64,000 bases of DNA from Agrobacterium tumefaciens. GTDB taxonomy: Bacteria > Pseudomonadota > Alphaproteobacteria > Rhizobiales > Rhizobiaceae. The position numbers were made by a program, and so were the translations under genes. Where the stretch lies: assembly GCF_005221385.1 (NCBI RefSeq), contig NZ_CP039904.1, positions 1,104,501 to 1,168,500 of the forward strand, given 5' to 3'. Positions 34,990 through 43,933 of the stretch are shown here, piece by piece. The notes beneath the pieces were generated by a model, which saw only the letters and a program-made list of their open reading frames with translations, did not search any database and was not told where the DNA came from. Every line of letters starts with the position of its first letter. The stretch's first letter is position 1.

Positions 34990-36453
34990 TCAATGACCGC
35001 CGCCTGCCGGCGCTTCGGCCGACGCGACTTCGGTTTCGGTCGCGGCATTGCCTGTGCTTCCGCCATAGATGACGGGGGCAAGGTTGGCTTCGGCCAACCA
35101 GAAGTCGCGCTTGGCGTTGACTGCGAGGATGGTGGATTCGATTTTTTCGCGGGTATCGGCGATCAGTTCGAAGGTGCTGGTAATCATGCCGTTATAGGAC
35201 AGCAGCGATTGCTCCTCGATCGCGCTGCGCAGGGGCAGGACATTGTTGCGGTAGTGGCGCGCAATGTCGTAATTCGACCTGTAGGCCAGATGGGCGGAAC
35301 GGGCCTGCGAACGGATGTCGACGGCCAGTCCGGCCAGCTGGTTGGCCGCCCGCATATAGGCGAGTTCGCCCTTGCGCAGACGCGCCTGCCCGGAATCGAA
35401 GATCGGGATCGTGAAGGACAGCGAACCGGTTCTTGCAATGTCCGAACGGGTGGCACCGTCCTCGCGTTCGCGTTCCTTCTCCCAGCTTCCTGCCAGCTCG
35501 ATATCGGTGACGATGCGGGTGGCGTCTTCCAGGCGATAGGATTGCGCGGTTGCCTGCAATTCGAGGCGGGCGACCTGCAAATCCATGCGTTTGTGAATTG
35601 CTTCCGCCTCGATGTCGTTGCGCGCTATCAGGGTCTTCGGCAAGGAAGGAAGCCGGTTCGGTATCTGGAACTCGGCATCCGTGCCGGAAAGCCCCATCAA
35701 CCGGATCAGCTCTTCCTTGGCGAGTTTCGCTGCCAGTCGTGCCTTTGCCGTTTCTCCCGTCAGTTCCGCATAGAACACATGTTCGCGGGCCTGATTGGCC
35801 TTGGGCATCGAGCCCGCTTCACCGATCTTTTTCGCAAGTTCCGAAGAGGCGTCGGCTGCGACCTTCGCCTGGTTGAGGTAGGCGACGTTTTCCCAGGCGG
35901 CCACGGCGTTGATCCATGCCCTTCGGGTTTCCGCAGCAAGCGACACGGTGGCGATTGCCGCATTGACCTGCGCCTGACGGAAGCGCGTATTCGCCAGGCT
36001 GATATTCTTGTCATAGGTCGCCAAGGCGAGAATATTGGCGGTGACGGCCCCTTCAAGGACACGATACATGGCAAGCCCGGGCGTTCCGATGCCGTTCAGG
36101 CTGACGGAAAAGGTCGGAAAGACGGAGAGTTGCGTCTGCCAGGCGTCGGCGGCGCTGTCTCCGAGATCCGCATAGGACGCCTGCAGCCCCTTATTGTTCA
36201 GCAATGCAACCTGAACAGCGGTTTCGACGTCGATGGTCTTTTTGGCCATCAGCGCCTTGACGCGGTCGCGCACCACCTGCGCCTGCTGCTGGTTCTGAAC
36301 CCAGACAGTCTGTTTGCCGGTTGCCTCACTGGTTTTCAGCGTTGCATCGGCAAAGCCCGCATCCTTGGCGGCATAATCAGTCGTAACGCAGCCTGCCGCG
36401 ATGAGGGGAAACAGGAGGGAGGATATCAGTCTGATAGGACGTGGGATCATCAC
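34990..36453 (-). CDS. TolC-family outer-membrane lipoprotein
   Basis: 487 residues. N-terminal lipobox (FPLIAAGCVTT) predicts lipidation at Cys 22. Two OEP repeats of long helices and strands are seen, for example VETAVQVALLNNKGLQASYADLG and FTIPIFDSGQARLRKGELAY (shown in part). It likely provides an outer-membrane channel or copper-export component (CusC/CopB-like role). Overlaps the upstream small lipoprotein gene by four bases and precedes the multicopper oxidase by 14 bp, so they are one operon. Confidence 0.85.
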   Translation of the reverse strand: MMIPRPIRLISSLLFPLIAAGCVTTDYAAKDAGFADATLKTSEATGKQTVWVQNQQQAQVVRDRVKALMAKKTIDVETAVQVALLNNKGLQASYADLGDSAADAWQTQLSVFPTFSVSLNGIGTPGLAMYRVLEGAVTANILALATYDKNISLANTRFRQAQVNAAIATVSLAAETRRAWINAVAAWENVAYLNQAKVAADASSELAKKIGEAGSMPKANQAREHVFYAELTGETAKARLAAKLAKEELIRLMGLSGTDAEFQIPNRLPSLPKTLIARNDIEAEAIHKRMDLQVARLELQATAQSYRLEDATRIVTDIELAGSWEKEREREDGATRSDIARTGSLSFTIPIFDSGQARLRKGELAYMRAANQLAGLAVDIRSQARSAHLAYRSNYDIARHYRNNVLPLRSAIEEQSLLSYNGMITSTFELIADTREKIESTILAVNAKRDFWLAEANLAPVIYGGSTGNAATETEVASAEAPAGGGH

Positions 36454-36674
36454 GCGCCTCCCTTCGCTGGCGACTGCGCATCGTTCAGGCCACGCCAGGG
36501 TTTCGGATCGACGGGAACGCGGTGCGTGTAAGCTCCGATCGGATTTTGATAGGGAATGGGCCTGACGCTGGACATAGTGTCGGGGCTGTCGGTCGATATG
36601 ACGACTTCAGGTAAGGTGGCTGCGCATCCGCCCGCAAAAAGCGGCAGGGCAACCACCAGGAACAAACGTTTCAT
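36450..36674 (-). CDS. Small lipoprotein in the copper operon
   Basis: 74 residues with a signal sequence and lipobox (PLFAGGCAAT, Cys 17). The mature part is Pro-rich (SSVRPIPYQNPIGAYTHRVPVDPKPW) and has no known domain. Its stop overlaps the start of the TolC-family gene by four bases (ATGA), indicating co-translation. Function unknown; association with the channel protein is likely from the coupling. Confidence 0.75.
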   Translation of the reverse strand: MKRLFLVVALPLFAGGCAATLPEVVISTDSPDTMSSVRPIPYQNPIGAYTHRVPVDPKPWRGLNDAQSPAKGGA

Positions 36675-36760
36675 GGTGAAAATCCGGCAATAAGATCATG
36701 ATTGCTCCAGCACGCTCACGCATGCAGGTGCAGGAAAGCCCGCAAAGCGGTTCCGGATAT

Positions 36761-37153
36761 TCAGATATTAGGGGGGCGCTGAAGCTTAGGTGCCAGACCG
36801 GCAGCATGCGTATCGTCGATGAACGCACGCAGGGAAATGACGGTCGGATGGTTCAGGGATGAGGAGGGGCACGGAATGGCCGCGACACCACAATAATCCT
36901 GGCAGCAGGAATTCTTCGATTTTTCCTTGCTGGCGTGGTCATGTTGATCGGCGTGGTCGCCGTGATCCTGAACGGCGGCGTCGTGGTAACCCCGGCCTGA
37001 CGAATGGTCGTTTTCGATCTGTGAGATCGGGACGTCGTTTTCGGCATGCATTGCGGCATTGACGGTGGAAACGCTGTAGCCCGCCAGTGACACTACCATC
37101 ACCAGCCTGAACAACAGGGCCATCAATTTCGATGCTCGCAACATCCCATTCAT
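36761..37153 (-). CDS. His-rich exported protein, probable copper-operon leader gene
   Basis: 130 residues from ATG 37153 (ATG 37144 is an alternative; a TTG at 37189 falls on the -35 sequence and is unlikely). One hydrophobic helix or signal (LMALLFRLVMVVSLAGYSVS) is followed by a metal-binding-like stretch, HDAAVQDHGDHADQHDHAS, and Cys residues in NSCCQDYC. No named family was recognised; the composition and location at the head of a copper operon suggest Cu binding or sensing. The promoter may be of the MerR-regulated type. Confidence 0.6.
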   Translation of the reverse strand: MNGMLRASKLMALLFRLVMVVSLAGYSVSTVNAAMHAENDVPISQIENDHSSGRGYHDAAVQDHGDHADQHDHASKEKSKNSCCQDYCGVAAIPCPSSSLNHPTVISLRAFIDDTHAAGLAPKLQRPPNI

Positions 37154-37158
37154 GCGCT

Positions 37159-37189
37159 GTAGCAGAGCCTCAGTCCTGAGATTTGTCAA
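37159..37189 (-). promoter_or_regulatory. MerR-type promoter candidate for the copper operon
   Basis: Minus strand: TTGACA (37189-37184), a 19-base spacer, TGCTAC (37164-37159). The dyad CTCAG-GA-CTGAG (37180-37169) is centred within half a base of the spacer centre. Overlong spacers with a centred dyad are typical of promoters activated by MerR/CueR regulators. No MerR gene is in the window. Confidence 0.4.
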
Positions 37190-37227
37190 TGGGTATCGCC
37201 CATAACCATCAAAAAATGCGTTGGACT

Positions 37228-38223
37228 CTACCGATCCAGCACGTTTGAGATTGCCGCTTGGGTTGGAATATCCTGATCGCCCTTGCCGGGTTCGCCTTCC
37301 AGAAAGCGCTTGCCGATATCAAAGAAAGACAGCTTCATCCGGCTGCGTTTGTCAGCACCCTCAAGACTGGAGACCGGTACCTTGAAACCGAATGTTTCGT
37401 CCGGCTCCGCAGAACGTTCGCACCAGAAAGCGTCGATATCCGCAATCATCATTTTTTGCCGCCGGGCGCGGCGATAATGGATCGGGTGTCTGGCGCGGGC
37501 GACGGCGAAATAGGCACATGCGCTTTGGGGCATCAGGCCCTGCAGAACCATCAGGACCGCCTCCTTGGGGCGAAGCCCGCAAAGATCGCGCGTGACTGAC
37601 ACCATCTCATCTTTTGCGGCGCGGGGCCCCTGCATACCTCCAACGACAAGCGTATGGTGGTCTCGCCCGTATTGCCCCAGAAAAATGAACTTTGCGGTCC
37701 ACAGAACGGCCTCGTCGCGGTTGCGCACCAAGCGGACTGCAAAAGCGCCCTCGTGCCGGCCGCCGCAACAATCCGCGAGAGCAAGGGTGCACCGGTAGTC
37801 ATCCTTTCGGCCATGAACGATGCCCATCTCCAGGGTCTTTCCTGCCCAGAGCCCACTCATGACGGCCTTCGTAAAATGACGGTCCGCGACTATGAAGTTC
37901 TCCACGAGAAAAAGCAGTCGTCTCTGCTGGGAAATTTCGCCGACAAGAAACTTCGACAGCGGTTTCTGCAGCAATTCATCATGGGGCGGCGGCAGTTTCC
38001 GCTTTGCCGAAAAGGCGGCCAGAAACTGCCACCACCGAAAGGTGACGACGGGATTGGCGGCAAAGCGCATCCAGAAAAGGACCGCCCGCTTCCAGTGCGC
38101 GCGCCCGACGAAGGTCATGATGGGCCAGAACAAGGTGAATTCGGTTGTGCCCGATGCCTTCTGCAGATCGTCCGTTGCCGGAAATTTTTCTGCCTGAATG
38201 GCGGCATCGTTGGTGTGCGGCAT
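37228..38223 (-). CDS. VirK/YbjX family protein (DUF535)
   Basis: 331 residues from ATG 38223 (GGAAG upstream; ATG 38265 also possible). The DUF535 signatures are present: FLVENFIVADRHFTKAVMSG, LVVGGMQGPRAAKDEM, LCGLRPKEAVLMVLQGLMP, then KMMIADIDAFWCE. VirK/YbjX proteins affect envelope properties and resistance to cationic peptides in enteric bacteria, by an unknown mechanism. It lies downstream of a two-component system on the same strand and near a PAP2 phosphatase, consistent with an envelope-stress group. Confidence 0.85.
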   Translation of the reverse strand: MPHTNDAAIQAEKFPATDDLQKASGTTEFTLFWPIMTFVGRAHWKRAVLFWMRFAANPVVTFRWWQFLAAFSAKRKLPPPHDELLQKPLSKFLVGEISQQRRLLFLVENFIVADRHFTKAVMSGLWAGKTLEMGIVHGRKDDYRCTLALADCCGGRHEGAFAVRLVRNRDEAVLWTAKFIFLGQYGRDHHTLVVGGMQGPRAAKDEMVSVTRDLCGLRPKEAVLMVLQGLMPQSACAYFAVARARHPIHYRRARRQKMMIADIDAFWCERSAEPDETFGFKVPVSSLEGADKRSRMKLSFFDIGKRFLEGEPGKGDQDIPTQAAISNVLDR

Positions 38224-38363
38224 AGGTTTGGCTTCCGGCGAGCATGGATGTTGCAGCCGTTGCATGCGCCGGATTTGTGAAGATTGTGTCGAGAAACAGT
38301 GGAGCTTGCGCTAAGCCCGGATCGCCCCCTGTATAGGGAGAAAAGACGATAAGCGCCAGCTTT

Positions 38364-39521
38364 TCAGGAGGTTGTCTTGAAGAGGATTGTCACGATCGTT
38401 CCGCCATCCTGCCCGGCCGCGATCTGCATGTCGCTATTGTGCGCCTGCGCAATGGCGCGGGCGATTGATAAGCCGAGCCCCGTACCTCCGGTGGTGCGGG
38501 CGCGTGATGGTTCCGTGCGCCAGAAGAGTTCGATGCCGTGCGCCTCGACGCCGGGTGGAAAACCCGGTCCCCTGTCTTCGATGGCGATGAAGGGACGCCC
38601 TTCCCGAATGCCGGTTGAACAGCGCAGACTTTTTCCGCCTGCCGCATAACGGCGTACATTGTCTATCAGGACGAGAAGCAGCTGCCGAAGACGTTGACGA
38701 TCGCCCTGAACGGGAGCCGGATCCAGTGACAGGTTGAGACAGATACCGGCCTCGTCCAGGAGAGGCCGCGCTGCCTCCGCCACCGCCGCGCATTCGGTTG
38801 CGAGATCAAGTGGCTCGATGTCTTTCACGAGACTGTTGGTTTCCGCCAGAGAAAGTGTACGCAGATCATCCACCAGACGCGCCAGCCCTTCCACCTGAGC
38901 GATGAGGTGACGAATGGCCTGCTTGTCGAGGGGAAAGATATCATCCGCAATGCCATGTAGGCGGCCTTGCAGGATGGTGAGTGGGGTGCGTAGTTCATGG
39001 GCAACCGCCATCGTATTGAATTTCAGGCGGCGCTCCATCATCTGCAGCTCCTGTTTCAGGCTGTCGAAACTGTCGACGAGGAAGACGATCTCGACGATAC
39101 GGTTTGCCTTGACCTTTTCGCCGCTGCTGAAGTCGCCAGCCGCCATGCGCTGGGCCGCCACGGTCAGTTCCTGCAATGGCGCGGCAATGCGCCGGGAAAT
39201 GATATAGCCGAGCAGACTGCACAGCAGCACGCCGGCCAGCCCGAAGACGAACACCGATGCGACGAGCTCGTCATCGCCTGCGCTCTGCACATGGGGCAAA
39301 ACGTCGAGAAGCGCCTGGAACTGCTGCAGGTCCGGCATCACGCCGCGATCTATGTCCGAGAAGGCTTTGGCGGCGTCCGGCGACAGCCCGGCAATCGCGC
39401 GTTCCTGAATGTTGTCCGCATACCAGGACACGCCGTAATAGATCATTGCAACGGCGAAGACGAGCATCGTGGTGATCGTGATCGCCGTCATCGTGCTGAG
39501 ACTGAGGCGCCGGAACCTCAT
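38364..39521 (-). CDS. Sensor histidine kinase
   Basis: 385 residues from the ATG overlapping the response regulator stop (ATGA). Two membrane helices (about residues 12-33 and 90-110) flank a periplasmic sensor of about 55 residues; then HAMP, the HisKA box with phospho-acceptor His in AVAHELRTPLTILQG, and HATPase_c motifs (N box IDNVRRYA, EDRGPGFPPG, GGTGLGLSIARAIAQ). Partner of the regulator at 39518-40216. Signal unknown. Confidence 0.93.
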   Translation of the reverse strand: MRFRRLSLSTMTAITITTMLVFAVAMIYYGVSWYADNIQERAIAGLSPDAAKAFSDIDRGVMPDLQQFQALLDVLPHVQSAGDDELVASVFVFGLAGVLLCSLLGYIISRRIAAPLQELTVAAQRMAAGDFSSGEKVKANRIVEIVFLVDSFDSLKQELQMMERRLKFNTMAVAHELRTPLTILQGRLHGIADDIFPLDKQAIRHLIAQVEGLARLVDDLRTLSLAETNSLVKDIEPLDLATECAAVAEAARPLLDEAGICLNLSLDPAPVQGDRQRLRQLLLVLIDNVRRYAAGGKSLRCSTGIREGRPFIAIEDRGPGFPPGVEAHGIELFWRTEPSRARTTGGTGLGLSIARAIAQAHNSDMQIAAGQDGGTIVTILFKTTS

Positions 39522-40216
39522 GGTTTCTGCTCCCCGGCAAGCCGATAGCCAATGCTGCGTACCGAGACCAGATAGCCGCAAGCACCATGATCCGTCAGTT
39601 TCTTGCGCAGATTGGCGATGTGCGTGTCAATCGTGCGCGCCAGCGCGTCGCTTTCCGGCAAACAGGCGTCGAGAATATCTGCGCGCTGAAACGCATGGGT
39701 GGGACGCCGCGTCATATGGGCAAGTATCCGGAATTCGCTGAGCGTCAGCGGCAGGATGGTTCTACCCGCCTCGCCGTAAACCGCCGCTATATAGGATTCT
39801 GTATCGATTTCGATGGCGCCGAAACGCAGGATGCTGGCACCAACGGGCTGTCGCGTGCGCTTCAAGACGGCATTCACCCGCGCGATTATTTCCTGCGGAT
39901 TGAAAGGCTTGATGATGTAGTCGTCGGCGCCGAGACGCAGGCCGGTCAGCTTGTCCATATCTTCCGCAAGCGCGGTCACCATGATGACCGGTGTATCCCT
40001 CTCGCGCCGGATGCGTGTCAATACGTCGATGCCGTCGAGCTTGGGCAAACGAATGTCGAGAAGAATGAGATCCGGTCTCAGCATGGAGAAATGCGTGATC
40101 GCCGTTTCTCCATCGCCCGCCCTGACGGTTCTGTATCCATCGCGAATGAGGTAGGCGTCCAGAATCTGCATGATGTCGGGATCGTCTTCGACGATGAGAA
40201 TGAGCCCTCTGTCCAT
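39518..40216 (-). CDS. OmpR-family response regulator
   Basis: 232 residues. Receiver domain with acidic pocket EDD (residues 10-12), phospho-Asp in LILLDIRLPKLDG, and Lys in DDYIIKPFN. The C-terminal winged helix includes LPLTLSEFRILAHM and RTIDTHIANLRKKL. The same transcript encodes the kinase downstream; the layout resembles BaeSR-type systems. It probably regulates envelope genes nearby (virK-like, PAP2); inferred from position. Confidence 0.93.
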   Translation of the reverse strand: MDRGLILIVEDDPDIMQILDAYLIRDGYRTVRAGDGETAITHFSMLRPDLILLDIRLPKLDGIDVLTRIRRERDTPVIMVTALAEDMDKLTGLRLGADDYIIKPFNPQEIIARVNAVLKRTRQPVGASILRFGAIEIDTESYIAAVYGEAGRTILPLTLSEFRILAHMTRRPTHAFQRADILDACLPESDALARTIDTHIANLRKKLTDHGACGYLVSVRSIGYRLAGEQKP

Positions 40217-40388
40217 ACTGAACCTGCAATTTTACGTATATAAGCCGCGTTAATACCGGGACGCTAAGCCGGCGTGACGCATCGGGCAAGGGGTTCCCGT
40301 GTGAGATATCGGCCGTGGGAGCTGTTTTCCTCACGCTCTTGGGTGTTTCTCCGCAAAGGCTTGACATTTCTGCGGAAGAGAACCGGTC

Positions 40389-41207
40389 ATGCACCAGTAT
40401 CTCCTCCGTAAAACCAATCAAAATGCGCCGAATTGGCCCAAGAGGTCGAAACTTCGCTCGAACCCCATCCACGGCGCGTGCCAGGCTTTTGCACGTGCTG
40501 TCCGCAAGCCATCTCTTCTGGCTCTTGCGGTTGCGCTCGCGATGATGCTTTTCTTCACCGCCTGGCCGGATATCGATCTTGATGTCAGCCGTGGGTTCTG
40601 GACCGATGGCTTCCGTCACGGTGAGGATGCGTTCCTGCTTTCTGTCCGAGATCTGAACCGCGCGCTCCCAGCTCTTCTGTTATCCGGGCTTGTTTCCATA
40701 CTTCTCGTCCGCCCATTCTCTGCCGGCTTGCAGCGCAATTTTCGCCCTCACCAATTGCTGCTTATTCTCACTTTTTATGTACTCGGGCCAGGCGCGACCG
40801 TCGATGTCGTGAAAAACCTGTTCGGTCGGGCCAGACCGCGCCACCTAGGCGATTTCGGGGGAGAGCTGTTTTTTACGCCCGTTCTCTCGCTTGAAGGCAC
40901 CTGTCTCCGCAATTGCTCATTTCCATCAGGCGAAAGTGCTTCCGCCATCGCCCTGCTGGCTTTCATCATCCTCCTGCCGAAAAAATTCCGCCTCGTCGGT
41001 GCCGCGGTCCTGATGCCGTTCATCATGATTTTTTCCCTGAACAGGGTTGCGATGGGCGCTCACTTCCTCTCCGATGTCCTGATCGCCTGGCCATTGATGC
41101 TTGCAGTGTTTCTGTTGCTGCATCGGCCGTTCACGAAATATCGCGAGACGATTGACGCTGCCTTCTCGCGCAAAGCCAACAGAAACCGGCACATTGCAGA
41201 ACAATAA
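40389..41207 (+). CDS. PAP2-family membrane phosphatase
   Basis: 272 residues with about five to six helices. PAP2 motifs: C1 KNLFGRARPRH, C2 CSFPSGESAS, C3 NRVAMGAHFLSDVLIAW. In C2 the usual His of PSGH is Glu (PSGES), a variant that may change catalysis. Family members remove phosphate from lipid A, undecaprenyl pyrophosphate or phosphatidylglycerophosphate. Divergent from the response regulator, sharing its 172-bp promoter region, so it may belong to its regulon. Confidence 0.85.
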   Translation: MHQYLLRKTNQNAPNWPKRSKLRSNPIHGACQAFARAVRKPSLLALAVALAMMLFFTAWPDIDLDVSRGFWTDGFRHGEDAFLLSVRDLNRALPALLLSGLVSILLVRPFSAGLQRNFRPHQLLLILTFYVLGPGATVDVVKNLFGRARPRHLGDFGGELFFTPVLSLEGTCLRNCSFPSGESASAIALLAFIILLPKKFRLVGAAVLMPFIMIFSLNRVAMGAHFLSDVLIAWPLMLAVFLLLHRPFTKYRETIDAAFSRKANRNRHIAEQ

Positions 41208-41255
41208 AGCCGGTTCGGGGCTTTGGTTGCCACCGCAATCACAGGGCGAGGGGCT

Positions 41256-42188
41256 CTAGAAAATCTCCATGAAGGCACCGTCGAGAATGAGCAGCTTGCG
41301 TGCCTGTGTGCGGGCGTATTCCTCGTAAAAACCCTGTGAGATCCAGAGGGCGGAACGGCCTCGGCGCCCGCTCCAGCCGATGCCACCGATCATTTCGGCC
41401 GCCGCAAGTTTGCGGCTGACATGGGTTCGCGACAGCGAAAGCGATTGCGCCAGTTGTGAGGCCGTCTTCACATCCGTCAGGTGCCTGCCATGTTCAAGAG
41501 GGTTTTCCCAGTCGATACCGGCAATCAGCCGGTCCATCAGCAAGCCGCCGGCATCGAACCAGTTGAAGATGATGGAAAGCGGGCCGGGGCAGCGCACCTC
41601 CGGATTGGATAGCAGCGCCTGTGCCACGCGAGGATGGATATGGGCAAGCATGGTTTCGGAGCGTGCGATGAAGCGTGAGGCCCTCAACCCCTCGTCGATA
41701 AGGTCCAGCGCCTGAAAATGGACGTCGTACCAATGGGCGAGCATCGCCAGCGTCAATGGTGAGGGCGCTATGCCATCGACCCCGTCGCTGTCGGATTGGG
41801 TCACCGGTCTCGTCAGCCCGCGTTTCAGCGCCTCTTTGAAGAAGGTATAGGCGATCTCGTGGCTGGCGAGGCCGTTCTTCAGCGCCAGTTGCGCAAAATC
41901 ATCGCGGGTCAGGAAGGGCTCGCCCGTTTCAGCCTCACAGATGCTGCGCTTCTGGAAATAAAGCGCCACCAGCGCGTGGCACAGAAGCCGGCTCTGGCGT
42001 GTCGCGAAAAGCGCGGTCATCTCGGGGGAGCCTTCATAAAGGCTTATGAAGCCCCCGGCCAACAGGCGCAACGCGGCTGTGAAAGAAGCGGTTTGAACCA
42101 GCGCGTCGATTTCGTTCAGTGGTGGCCTGCTGCCTATCACTGCGGCATCCGGCAGCCGGAAAATCGCAAAATCGAAAAAATTGGTCAT
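41256..42188 (-). CDS. Winged-helix DNA-binding protein of unknown role
   Basis: 310 residues from ATG 42188, preceded by GAGGAG. The C-terminal third has a helix-turn-helix: KTASQLAQSLSLSRTHVSRKLAAAE, followed by a GWSGRRGRSALW wing (quoted in parts). The N-terminal 220 residues are helical, with no family recognised (for example IDALVQTASFTAALRLLAGG). Probably a transcription regulator. It lies next to an AraC regulator on the same strand, with a 120-bp gap. Confidence 0.65.
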   Translation of the reverse strand: MTNFFDFAIFRLPDAAVIGSRPPLNEIDALVQTASFTAALRLLAGGFISLYEGSPEMTALFATRQSRLLCHALVALYFQKRSICEAETGEPFLTRDDFAQLALKNGLASHEIAYTFFKEALKRGLTRPVTQSDSDGVDGIAPSPLTLAMLAHWYDVHFQALDLIDEGLRASRFIARSETMLAHIHPRVAQALLSNPEVRCPGPLSIIFNWFDAGGLLMDRLIAGIDWENPLEHGRHLTDVKTASQLAQSLSLSRTHVSRKLAAAEMIGGIGWSGRRGRSALWISQGFYEEYARTQARKLLILDGAFMEIF

Positions 42189-42307
42189 GGCGCGCGCTCC
42201 TCGAATCGCCGGCGTCACCTCTCTTTGGAGGCGTCTGGATTGAACGATCCATGGGCCTTACAGGGGCGGGGATGAGGCGTCTTCTCATTGCGCGCAGAGG
42301 CGAAATT

Positions 42308-43207
42308 TTAAACCGCAGGCAGGCCCATGACGCGGGTGTCGCCCGGCGCCATGCCGTAGGCGGCGGCAAACACCCGGTAGAAGGTGGCGAGGCTGTCGAA
42401 GCCGCAGCCATGCGCAATCTGCGTGATCGGCAAGGCGGGAAATTCCAGCAGCAGCCGTTTTGCCTCCTCGATCCGCATGGACGACAGGGTGCGGGAAAAT
42501 GACAGTTCCGCGCCCTCGAACACGACGTGCAATTGCCGGAGCGAAATTCCCAGTTCCTTCGCCACTGCGGCGGGCGTCAGGTTTTGGCGGGATTTTTTCC
42601 GCATCATGATGTCCTGGGCCGCATAACAAAGCCCGGTGCGAAGGGCGGCGCGCACCTCCGGCATGGCGGGAGAAAGCCGTCCGCGCGCCGTCATCGCAAG
42701 CCGGGTGATGTGGGTCACATCGCGGGCGGGGTCGATGAGCCGGTCATGATCGGCATTCAGCGCGTTGAAGAGGGCCCGGAACGGCCGCGAGAAGGCGGCA
42801 TTATCCGTATAACGGGCCGCAAACAGATCATAGGCTGTCTGGCCGAGCATAACCTCGTAATCGACAGGGATTTTGAGCATCCGGAAATGAAAATGATCTT
42901 CGCCACCCGGTATGCCGGCATAAGGCAGATCCGAGTGGTTGATGGTGATATCACCGCCGCCGACGGCATGAACCCGGTCCCTGCCCGTATATAGCAATCC
43001 GGAACCCCTGACCTGCAGGCCGATACAGAGGCTGTCGCCGGCAATGCGGGCAATGTCGGCTTCCGTACGATCCACCCGATAGGAGGAGGCGTGCATCTCG
43101 CTCACGACGGCGTTGGCGATGGCGCGCGCCTGAAATGACCCCTGAAAGCTCTGGCGGCGATCCCGCGCAAGCTCGATCGTGACGCCAAACAGGCTTTTGC
43201 CGCGCAC
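42308..43207 (-). CDS. AraC-family regulator, start codon uncertain
   Basis: 299 residues if started at GTG 43207. The C-terminal AraC/XylS domain is clear: LTPAAVAKELGISLRQLHVV and ITQIAHGCGFDSLATFYRVF. The N-terminal half matches the AraC-binding-like ligand domain. The frame stays open upstream for 23 more codons that look native (RFATDDFQPEHRFDQWRE), back to a near-perfect GGGGAGG ribosome site followed 8 bases later by ACG at 43276, with no ATG, GTG or TTG. So the true start may be ACG, or an ATG may have mutated. Confidence 0.85.
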   Translation of the reverse strand: MRGKSLFGVTIELARDRRQSFQGSFQARAIANAVVSEMHASSYRVDRTEADIARIAGDSLCIGLQVRGSGLLYTGRDRVHAVGGGDITINHSDLPYAGIPGGEDHFHFRMLKIPVDYEVMLGQTAYDLFAARYTDNAAFSRPFRALFNALNADHDRLIDPARDVTHITRLAMTARGRLSPAMPEVRAALRTGLCYAAQDIMMRKKSRQNLTPAAVAKELGISLRQLHVVFEGAELSFSRTLSSMRIEEAKRLLLEFPALPITQIAHGCGFDSLATFYRVFAAAYGMAPGDTRVMGLPAV

Positions 43208-43306
43208 CTCGCGCCATTGGTCGAAGCGGTGCTCGGGCTGGAAATCGTCGGTTGCGAAACGGATGATGGTATTCGTGGCCTGATCCTCCCCGACGATCCC
43301 GGCAGC

Positions 43307-43753
43307 CTATTTTTCTGTTGCGCGAAATCGAAGATGAACGAGCGGGTAGGGCCGCCCCTGTCCGTCAAGATCGGAGCGCCCTGTCGGCTCGAACCCCAGC
43401 TTACAGTAAAAGCCCATGGCCTCGATGTTCTGTTCATTGACATCGGTGGTCAGCCCGGGATGCGTGGCGATGGCCGCCTGCACCAGCGCCTTGCCGATGC
43501 CTTTGCCGTGATGATCCGGATCGATGAAAAGCGCCTCCATGTGCCCTTCATGCAGAAACATGAAGCCGAGTGGGTCATCCGAAACATCGACCGCAAGCAT
43601 CAGGGGCATTTGCGGGAGAAAGGCTTCGACTTCCTCACCGATCGCGGCGCGATCCGTCGGAAGAAGGAAGCCGTGGGTGGCGTCGACGGCCCGGCTCCAT
43701 ATGTCGAGGATGCGGATTGTGTCGCGGTTGGTGGAGGGGCGAAGTGTGATCAT
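43307..43753 (-). CDS. GNAT N-acetyltransferase (YjaB-like)
   Basis: 148 residues with AAGGGTGGGAC before the ATG. GNAT fold: ITLRPSTNRDTIRILDIWSR, the beta4 strand MEALFIDPDHHGKGIGKALV (acetyl-CoA pyrophosphate loop) and GFYCKLGFEPTGR at the end. Transfers acetyl from acetyl-CoA to an amine; substrate unknown. Downstream on the same strand lies the AraC gene, with its start region within 55 bp. Confidence 0.88.
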   Translation of the reverse strand: MITLRPSTNRDTIRILDIWSRAVDATHGFLLPTDRAAIGEEVEAFLPQMPLMLAVDVSDDPLGFMFLHEGHMEALFIDPDHHGKGIGKALVQAAIATHPGLTTDVNEQNIEAMGFYCKLGFEPTGRSDLDGQGRPYPLVHLRFRATEK

Positions 43754-43933
43754 GTCCCACCCTTAGCAATTGCGGCCTTTTCACGCCATGGGGACCGCCT
43801 GGATCTTTTTCGCGCACCTTTGCAGTTGATGATTTCCGCAGCGAAAGCAGGCGATTTCAGCTCCGCCGTCCAGCCAGATTTACGGCGTTGAGAACTTTCC
43901 CAAAAAAAGCACTTGCAAAAACGGAGATAAAAA

